A stretch of 64,000 nucleotides of DNA, taken from NCBI GenBank assembly GCA_903632075.3, contig CAHIKZ030003336.1, forward strand, positions 67,001-131,000. Direction: 5' to 3'. This document shows positions 55,227-64,000 of this stretch, one piece after another. How positions within the stretch are numbered: the stretch's first letter is position 1; each line of letters starts with the position of its first letter. Origin of the DNA: Acanthosepion pharaonis. Its lineage: Eukaryota > Mollusca > Cephalopoda > Sepiida > Sepiidae. The translations under genes and the position numbers were made by a program. The notes under the pieces were generated by a model. That model had not been told where the DNA came from, searched no databases, and was given only the letters and a program-made list of their open reading frames with translations.

Positions 55227-58200
55227 GTGGTTGCAATGTTTCTATGTGTTTGTATGTTCACCCTCTAGTATTCTACCCTCAGTTGGATTCTGTCTCTGCA
55301 GTGTTTAATGATGCCATAAATAAAAGAATTGCTGTTGCTACTTCTGTGTGATTGTAGGTTTGTATGTGCATGAAGTATGTTGGATGGTCAGCAAGATATG
55401 TATCAGAAAGTTGTATTTTGTGTATTTTTAAATCTTGTACAAATTTTAGCATTAAACCCCTAAAGTTCAATTGACACCCCTGGCATTTATTGACCGCCTT
55501 CCAACGACTAGGCATTTATGAATCCATTGAATAGTCCCATCAACCCCAAGGAGTTGATATTGACCACTTTGGAGACCCCTGTACTAGAACATTGTTAATC
55601 CAGCAGAAGCAAAGGCAATAATCAAGTCTAGAAGTTTATTTCCAAACTGTCTTTGCTGTCTCCTGATTGCCATGATGCCATTGATGATGAAAACACCAGG
55701 AATGGATTCAGATTTATATTACTCAATCATGACATTTATAAAATTGCAAATTTTACTAGAGTTTTTAGTTCAACTAGAAATGTTTCTCTTAATTGTTGTT
55801 TATACATTGTGAAAAAAATGTCAAGCAAAAAATGCAATTCTTTGATTTAATTTATATTATCTTCTGGGTTTCATGATATTTTGCATAAACATTTAGATTC
55901 CATGTAAGTGACAAGCAGGTTAAGATTCTGCAGCCAGAGATTCTACAAAATTATTGAAATTTCCCAACCAATATATGCATGGTTTTGCAGCCTTTAATGA
56001 ATTTGAATCTATATTAAATTGTTTGGGCCTTGTGAACTTTTCCATGTTACTTAGTATCTTTGCTTAAGGCAATTTACTATAAATATTGTGGTGCAAAGGA
56101 ACTAAAACACTCCTAAATCCTCCAACATTTGTACCTATGTCTAAACGAGAGTGCCTTTATATTAAAAAAAAAAACAACTATTTCAGAGTGTCTTCATATG
56201 AACCATTCAAATTATTTTGTATTTCTTATAAACCATTTTCCACATTTTCTTGCCAAGTTATCTGCATCATGGGCCAAAGTTGAGAACTAATAACCAAAAA
56301 AGGAAAATACGATGGAAAATGAGAAAAATTGATAATGTGAAAAAAATTTCAAGACAGCAATTTGTAGGGATTGATATAAAGATCTCGAATTTTATGTTAT
56401 TTTATTTAGTAGCCTAAAAATGTTGTTACCTCCATTAAACTGGAAATTTAAACACAAGATCATATTGTCCTCGAAGGGAAATAACTTCTGTTTGAGTTTC
56501 CTTTTTTACAATGTCTATATTATCCAACAGTTAATTCCCTTATTTTATTAATTTTCTTTTTATTTTCATAACTTATTCATCTTCATTTAATGACTTCTAG
56601 AATAACTGCCAATTTAACATTAGGCATCAGTCTTTCAAAATAAGGAGAACTGACCTATCTTGTTAAACACCAGAGGAAATCAAATTCATTGGATGTTGTT
56701 AATTGCTATTTCTTACCATATTATTGACTGAATATACGTATATCTTATTTTCAATATTTATACGTATTTTGAAAGTTATTTTTTTATATTGGCGTATTTA
56801 TTTCCCTTAGACCATAATTTTATTCTTCTAAATTGCTGTAATTTGATATTGAATTAAATCGATAATTAAATTTATTGGAATTTGGGAAATCTATTATAAT
56901 TTGAAAAATGTCATGTGCTTATTTATTTATTTGTCAAATATAGATCAATTACACCACTAGAAAAACCTAAATACTTACATTTTCAATCATCAAGTGGAAT
57001 TTAAGTGTTTTCAATATTTATGTCATTGTCACCAAATGGAAACTGGCTACACTATTATTTCTCTGTTTGTAACGTGGATAGCTGCACTATATTAATTTCG
57101 GCATTGTTTCAGAGATTTCCCCCCATATAATAATCTACATAATCTTTTCCTGCACCTAAGCTTAACCCTCCTCATGCCAAGCACAGCTGTATGGAGGTTA
57201 AAAAAATTCTAGCATTGTTTATATAATATTATATATGCTTATATCATTATAAACAATTATAGCAGTGCTGTCTTTGTGTAGAGTTCAAATTAACTTGTAG
57301 ATAAGAAGAAGAGACGTTATTAACTAAAATGACATTGTAAAATACTACAGATGAAAGCAAAATCCATGAAAATATGCTGTTAATATGAAATAAAAGTCTG
57401 AAGTATGCAACAGTTAAGAAAAGTTGAATTTGAATGCAAGAAAACTTGAAGAGGAAACAAGTAGATTTTCAATTTAATGGCTAGTGTTCTAGTCTAACAG
57501 TCCATTATTACTCTGAAGTGAGTTTGGTCCATACTGAGTGCACCATACTTGCAGTTTTACTTTCTTCATACAAAAGATGAGCATAAAGAAATGGACAAAA
57601 CAAATTAAACAAAGGAATTAAAAGAAAAGACTAAATGAAAGCAAATAAGATTCCAGAAGTAATAATAATAAAATGCTAAATCTGAACAACTTGATCAGTT
57701 TAGGATTCCTTTGTTTCTTGGAAAACATTTCATTATGGAGTAATTTTGAAATTCTTAATAATCATTGACTTGCAAACATAAAAAGAAGGATATGACAGAT
57801 ATTCAAATGAGAAATAAGTAGCTAAAAACTTCTTCATATTTCAAAAGAGATGCAGACTATTTTGAACAATATCTGTTTTTAAATATTTTTATTATACAAA
57901 ACAATAAGACCAACCATATTCCAAAGAAGATTGATTCATCATGGAGAACTTAGACTGCATACATAATTGACAATCTTTATTTAAAAAGAAAATAATTATA
58001 CCTGAAATAGATGATAGAATTTAAGAAATATGTTGATAAAATGTAATGTTAATATTAAAAAAGTTTTTTAGTTTTTAAACTAAATAAAATTTACATGAGT
58101 TCACCTGATTTAAAAACCTTCAGATTTTAAATTTAGACTTACCTTTAACCTTTGCAGTAGCTTCCAAAAGATATGTACCTTTTAATGGTAATTTGAAGTG

Positions 58201-58529
58201 TAAATACACATTTATTAAACAGCTTAGGCCATAATTGTAGAGTACCTAGTTAGGACTGAGCTCCCTATGCAGTAATGGTTGGTTTAATAACTCATTAACA
58301 ATTACAAAGTTATAACAGTAATATACCTGTAAGAATTGAATTCCTCCAATATTGCTAATTCTTCCATTATGGTAAGAAACCTTTACAGTAATCCAATAGA
58401 GGGTTACAATATGAAAAACGTCCATTGTGTAAGTTTTGTGACAAACATTTACTAAAATCATCTTAATGAAGCACATGGCTCAAATCCAGTGAGAATTATG
58501 TTCACAACAATGAGAAATTGAGTTATTTG
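55222..58529. other. Long non-coding AT-rich stretch
   Basis: Short frames without recognisable features. A diverged SINE-like piece is at 57480-57560 (AGTGTTCTAGTCTAACAG and GTGAGTTTGGTCC). Confidence 0.4.
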
Positions 58530-58690
58530 ATGTAATGTGATGGTTAGTAAACTTGTCTCACCAAATCAGTTACAGCTAAGTAGTGAGTTCAATCCTGACT
58601 GGGTGCTCCATACTTGCTGGCTTGTGACACATCTAAGCTATGCTTAATAAATCAAGTGTATTTTGATTTTGCATCACAGTAAATGCAACA
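58530..58690 (+). repeat. tRNA-like SINE, plus
   Basis: GATGTAATGTGATGGTTAG (A-box region), GTGAGTTCAATCCTGAC (B box) and GGGTGCTCCATACTTGC, then CTTGTGACACAT. This is the family seen at 5.2 and 6.3 kb in reverse. Confidence 0.7.
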
Positions 58691-58960
58691 AGTGTATGGT
58701 AGTATGGGAGAATAAACAAAACAACAATACCATTAGTGAGTCAAAATAAAAAGAAGATAGAAATTATAAATATAAAATTCTTTTGTATTTGCCAATACAG
58801 CAGATGCAAGTAGAATGTCTCTGTGCGAGAGAGGTGTAGCGATTTTGAATGTGGGTAGATTTGGCAAGCCATGGAGTTGATGCATTGGTGGGTTGGTTGA
58901 CTGAGGTTATGGTAGTGATGATAAGAGAGGCCTGAAGTGGATTAATGAATCTTGATCACG
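58690..58960 (-). repeat. LINE 3' UTR fragment
   Basis: GAAATTATAAATATAAAATTC, GCCAATACAGCAGATGC and AGAATGTCTCTGTGCG match the 3' UTR of the LINE at 33.33-33.84 kb in the same orientation. No coding part is left. Confidence 0.65.
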
Positions 58961-59829
58961 CAAAATTATTGGATTCTGGTTGGATGTGAAATCAAATGAA
59001 AACAGCATTTTTTTGTTCTTTGAGAACTTACAGCTAAAATATTAAACACTATTTATAAGATGGTTTATTTACAAGAATAATTTTATATTTACAACATTCT
59101 AAAAATGCTAACCAGCTAATACAATGTTTATCATTTATTAATTTAAAAAGAAATAAATATTTTTATTCATAAATTAATTAAAATGTGTGTTCAAGAAAGT
59201 TTAAATAAACAGATAATGATGAGTAACTGTTATTCTAAATTTTGAAATAAAAACATTTTCAAGGCATTTTTTCATGCAACAATTTGTTGATGTTTATAAA
59301 ATTATGAATAAAAAACTTGTTCTCATAGTTATTTAAATAAAAATAATAGATAATAATAAATATTCCATTGTAAATGTTTATATTTTGATAATTTTATTAC
59401 TTTTTTAAAAAATTTTGAATAAAAAGATTTTTTTTTTTATTTATTTCTTTATAAAATTGAAAATAATATTTTTATAAAAGGTAAATAATAAATATTACAT
59501 TGTACTTGGTTCACATATTTTTATAATCTTATAAATAATCACCAAGGGAGTGAAGATAATACAAAATAATAGCAGTGTCGTCAAGGTAAAACTGACACAC
59601 AGTTTTTTGGAAGCACAAAAGTTGAAGTTTGCCAAATCTTCTTCAAATAACAACGGGTAACAAGGCAGAAATTTTTTTATTTTTTATTATCTTTATGTTT
59701 TTCATATAAAACCATATTTTAGTTAATTTATAATACATATATATATATATAATTAAGCATTTCATCGAAATTATTTATAAAATATCAAATAAATCTTTTC
59801 AACCCTAGAGAATTAGTTTGCAATATTTG
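58961..59829. other. Non-coding AT-rich stretch
   Basis: Nothing recognisable was found. Confidence 0.4.
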
Positions 59830-59879
59830 ATAATGTCCAGGTCGGATGAAAATTCTTCATATTCTTTACAGACTTTACT

Positions 59880-60030
59880 ATTTTGTGGATATTTCATTCA
59901 ACAAAATGGCTCGTTTATGCATGTATCCATATTCTATACATGCTATATTTGTTGACCCGGTAGACTGGAATATCCACACCCAAACAGTGGAAAGTCTGTG
60001 GGAGACTATGAAGAATATTGTCATATTTGT
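59880..60030 (+). pseudogene. ISXO2-like (Merlin-type) transposase relic
   Basis: The frame beginning at 59846 reads IFVDPVDWNIHTQTVESLWE with TMKNI. This resembles the block of ISXO2-like transposases that holds FVDP, HTQ and ES-x-W. Only this C-terminal part is readable; upstream residues are out of frame and downstream is AT-rich low-complexity. The other catalytic residues are not seen. Confidence 0.5.
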
Positions 60031-61750
60031 TCTTATTATTTTTCTAGCATTTTTTTTTTTTGTAAATAATGATGCTCTTTTTCAAAGTTGCTTTAATTAT
60101 TTGTTTTATTATTAATTTTAAAAAAATCTTTATTTTATTAATTTGTTTTTTAATTTAAAATTAATTTTTAATTTAAAAAAAAGAATAAAAAACAACACTT
60201 GTCATTGTTTTTCTACACAGGTTTAAATAGAATTTACCAAATAAAGCTCAATACAAGCTTCACTTTTTGCAGTAATTGAGATGAGTAAGATCAAAAAAAG
60301 GCAATGACTGTTAATTAAGGTCAAAAGTGTTTCCGAGGTGAATATTGAGAGATGAACGGAATGAGTCCAAAATTTTTTTTTGTCCATAATTCCAAAAATG
60401 GTAGATTTTATCAAAATTTCTTTTATTTTCGAATTAAGCAGGTAAATTTACACCTAAATATAACTATTTGGGAAATTTTTATTAGATAGCGTGTCCATGG
60501 GGCTTTTATCAAAAAAAGCAAATTACCTTTTATGTCGTGAAAGTTTCTTGAATTTAAAATTACCTTTTGTAAATTACATTTAGGCGCATTTCTAAAGGAA
60601 AAAATATGTAAACAATGTCAGTAATGGCGGCTGGACAACGCAAAAGAGATCGAACTTAGATTGATGATAAATCAAAAATGGTAATTGAGCGCAATGCTTT
60701 AATACCATTTTCAAAATAACCAAACAATTTCACACCAGAATGGTACATTTTCGATACCGGGGCTTTTGATACTTATACTGTAAATTAACTGGGTTAATTT
60801 TAAATTTAATGCTTTCTTTCCTGTACACTGAGTAGCCATTGATACACTAACAGTGAATGCGAATAAGGAAGAAAGACGAGATACACGCCTATCATGAACA
60901 AAAGATTTATAAAGGCCATAAATAACAAACTTACATACACATGTTAAAAAGATTTACACATGTGAAAAAAGAAATGATTTTATTCACACAGTTCCAAGGA
61001 CGAGAATGTTTTAACAAAAAAAAACGAACCAAGAAATAAACATACCAGCTTTATGGCCTTTGTTTGACCGTCCATAACAAAAGTGAGTAAAAAATTCTTT
61101 TATTTTTTCTCTTCATTAGGCTGTGTACATGTTCCATTTTTCATATGTGTAGATGCCCTGGTGGTTAGGAAGGTATTCCGTTCCTCAAATGGATGCCAAA
61201 AATAGAAGAATTCTCCTGTCTTAAGTGGCTGAACTACTATGCGTTCAACCCAAGAAAAAACAACTGTTCTTTCCCCACACAATGTTCTTAATAAGTCAAA
61301 TCCTGTTTTTATTAAGAAGACAGAAATCAGCAACATGTACTATATCAGGTGGACCGGAGTTCAAAGTATCTGAATACCAAACAAGGTCTTTGAACCCAGC
61401 CAAGTTGTTCAGGGGAGGGATAACAATTGTTTCCATTAAACAACCCTTGTGTGATTAGAATAAGATTCAGTGCTTCTTGAATTGTCAAAGAGAAAGATTT
61501 AATTTCACTACGCACATAGACGTGTATTGTATGTGTGTACACGTGTTGTGATGCTAGTCATCGACGAGGAGCTGTCTTCAGGCTTACACAGTAAACAAGG
61601 TTCCCAGACATTTGATGCCAAAACTAGGTCTGAAACCTATATATATATTTTTTAAATTAAATATACAAAATTTTTCAGTTTGGCTTTTTTTAAAGACATC
61701 AATTGAGTATTAAAAAAAATAGAAATTGAAATGAAATACTTATGATGTGG
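60031..61750. other. Non-coding stretch with a YY1-like site
   Basis: AATGGCGGCTGG (60623-60634) is a good YY1-type core in an otherwise CpG-poor area and could mark a TATA-less start. Overlapping short frames at 61100-61540 are not recognised. Confidence 0.35.
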
Positions 61751-62365
61751 CACTAACAGTAATCCAACTATCTAAATGGCAGATTATGACTGATTTTTTT
61801 AAATAGTCATTTTAATGCTGATACTTATATAGTTTGATTCATAGAAAGAAAACATCAATTACAATCAATTCCATGTAATATTAATAACAATAATTGAAAC
61901 AACAACGTTCGGTTTTAAGCACTAATGGTAATCCAAGGTCCAAAATGTCGTATTACGTTTTATTTTTTTATATACCCATTCAATAATGATTCTTGTGTAC
62001 ATTGATGCATAGAAACAGAAAACATCAATTACAATAAATTGCATGGAATATTAACAAAAATAATTGAAGATTCAATGTTTGTAGTTTTAAGCACTAATGC
62101 TGATCCAAGGCTCAAAAATGGCAGATTATGATTATTTTAAATACCTATTGTAATGTTGATGTAGTTTGATGCAATAGTAACAAAAAATATAAATTATAAT
62201 CAATTTCATGTAAGATTAATAACAATATTCGCCGTTTTAATCACTAATGGTAATCCAAGGCTCAAAATTGTGGATTACGTCTTATTTTTTTTTACATACC
62301 CATTGTATTGCCGATTTTATGTAGGTTGATGTGTAGTAACAGAAAACATCAATTACAAATAATAG
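61751..62365. repeat. Tandem repeat, about 150-172 bp, four copies
   Basis: Units begin CACTAA at 61751, 61920, 62092 and 62242. Each carries GTAATCCAAG-like, GATTATG/GATTACG-like and ACATCAATTACAA-like blocks and ends GTTTTAAG. Divergence is moderate; the last copy is cut. Confidence 0.85.
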
Positions 62366-63360
62366 TTGTTGTTGGTAACCATTCTGAGAAGAGGACAACT
62401 ATGAATTCCAAACTAGCAAGTACCATACTATAATAAACCTACTATTTGCTATACTCGTCAGGGGTCTATGGGACTTGAGAGTTTTTTGGCCCAGGGGATA
62501 CATTTTTCAGGGGATCTTCATACAGAGGACTTGAGAACTTTGGGGCCCCATACTCCTGAAGGGGTCTATGGGACTTGAGAACTGTGTCCCAGACTTCTCC
62601 AGAATGTTGGTCTGAGTGATGATCTGTGGGGGCTGTGTGCAGCCCAGACTCTATGTCCCCACCTTCTTGACCATACCAACAAAATCCAAAGGAACACAAA
62701 GCGCTACATTTGTGGATGGCCTTGTTGCAGGAATTGCCAGATAGTTGTCAGCCAACCGGCTTTGGGGCTTCACTTTGGATTTTCTCTTTGGATTTACTTC
62801 CATCGCCTTTTCTGTATTTGTGTATGACCATAGAGCAGCAGAGGTTTAACATTAAAATCATTTTTCCTTCCCCCCACTAGATGGACTGTTTTCTTGGGCT
62901 GTCAAGCTTCATCTACCAAAAGCAACTGGTTATGAGGTGCCAGTTGTCTGCTGTTGACCATTCTTCAGCTTGGAGCTGAACTTAGTTGTCAAAGGCTATT
63001 TATGATGCATGCCACAGAAGCATTTTATACACAGTGGGGGCTTGTAGCCACTGTCAACTCCTGCTATAGCAACCTTTAGAAAATATATAATTTATGTGTG
63101 TATATATAAACATGTTTTAGAAGTTCCCCAAAATTAATTTTTTTTTTTTGTAAATATATAAAATGTTAGGTAAACAAAAACATTATAAAGCAAGACAAAT
63201 TATGAACTAGTCATATATAAATAAACAAAAACAAATATTGAAAAGTTTGTTAATAATAGAAAAAGAGAAAAAATGGAAATATAAATTGGGATTTTGGCCT
63301 AAAATACATGGAGATGGTGAAGTCATTATACTAATTAGTATAAAATAATTTATATACAAG
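62366..63360. other. Unassigned stretch with a short direct repeat
   Basis: GGGGTCTATGGGACTTGAGA occurs identically at 62461-62480 and 62561-62580. The surrounding 62460-63060 is GC-richer than average and could be an old element, but no family was recognised. Confidence 0.35.
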
Positions 63361-63890
63361 TCTCTTATATCCGGGTAACCCGGATATAGTTTAAGAGTTG
63401 TCTAAAATGGGACCGGAGAGAAAATCGTTATATCCGGTTTTTCTTATATAAAAATCTTTCTTTGGGTTTACAATTAACGCAGGCTCTAATTTGGGACCAG
63501 AGAAAATCTCTCTTATATATGGTTTCCTTATATCCGGGTTTGGTCTATTTTGTTTACATTAACGCAGGCTCTAATTTGGGACCAGAGAAAATCTCTCTTA
63601 TATCCGGGTTTTTCTCTTATATCCGGGTTTGGTATTAACGCAGGCTCTAATTTGGGACCAGAGAAAATCTCTGTTATATAAAGGTTTCTCTTATATCCGG
63701 GTTTGGTGGTATATTTTGTTTACATTAACGCAGGCTCTAATTTGGGACCAGAGAAAATCTCTGTTATATCCGGGTTTCTCTTATATCCGGGTTTGGTCTA
63801 TTTTGTTTACATTAACGCAGGCTCTAATTTGGGACCAGAGAAAATCTCTCTTATATCCGGGTTTCTCTTATATCCGGGTTTCTCTGTATT
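63361..63890. repeat. Tandem repeat, about 76-90 bp, with palindromic core
   Basis: AACGCAGGCTCTAATTTGGG starts units at 63476, 63561, 63637, 63727 and 63814. Each is followed by ACCAGAGAAAATCTCT and one or two copies of CTTATATCCGGGTTT. At the left edge TATATCCGGGT/ACCCGGATATA (63367-63389) is a perfect 11-bp inverted repeat about one base. Open frames here repeat the same peptide because the units are partly in frame; this is not a gene. Confidence 0.9.
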
Positions 63891-64000
63891 ACGACAAAGT
63901 AAACAAACGAATAAATATAATAATCATAATTAACTGTTATGGTCTTCCCCTAGATGGACCATGGAAGAACAACACGAAACACAACAACAGTAGAAATAAC

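Noticed and set aside
63703..63933. Repeated-peptide frame at the right edge
   Set aside because: It simply translates the 85-bp tandem repeat.

Overview
The window is about 64 kb of AT-rich metazoan nuclear DNA. Dense relics of SINEs, LINEs, mariner elements and other transposons, intron-scale non-coding spacing and near-intronless C2H2 zinc-finger ORFs suggest a coleoid cephalopod, most likely an octopus. That assignment rests on the style of the repeats and the zinc-finger genes and is an inference; no marker gene proves it.

Only two protein genes look intact: a 13-finger C2H2 protein at 16.15-17.32 kb and a 6-finger C2H2 protein at 31.46-32.10 kb, both on the plus strand. Each open frame lies in what looks like a terminal exon behind a polypyrimidine tract plus AG. 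Possible promoters upstream are a TATA/Inr promoter with an ATG-poor leader exon at 5.63-6.06 kb, and an NRF1-like plus YY1-like pair at 29.1 kb. Linking these to the zinc-finger genes is inference.

The rest is mainly mobile DNA. There are four decayed Tc1/mariner-type transposases (1.7, 14.2, 21.4 and 50.6 kb), seven LINE pieces of at least two lineages, a Ty3/Gypsy-like gag relic (27 kb), a Penelope-like piece (7.3 kb), an ISXO2-like piece (59.9 kb) and a non-autonomous Helitron with both ends visible (25.19-25.94 kb). There are also many tRNA-headed SINEs, including 5S-rRNA/tRNA composites at 11.2, 39.7 and 40.2 kb. Several SINEs lie in head-to-head inverted pairs. Other structure includes a 123-bp fold-back at 38.3 kb, a 73-bp hairpin at the left edge, and two tandem-repeat fields near the right edge.

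The least explained region is 40.9-48.5 kb. It has more CpG than its surroundings. It carries a diverged repeat of about 1.1-1.3 kb built from at least twelve tRNA-like modules in both orientations, with a conserved palindrome between two of them. Next to or inside it are minus-strand TATA/Inr promoter architectures, one with a consensus CRE. A second structured oddity is a GC-rich segment at 10.08-10.32 kb with three perfect hairpins and an Sm-like site in the order seen in snRNAs.

All coordinates of repeats and relics were set by eye and may be off by tens of bases.
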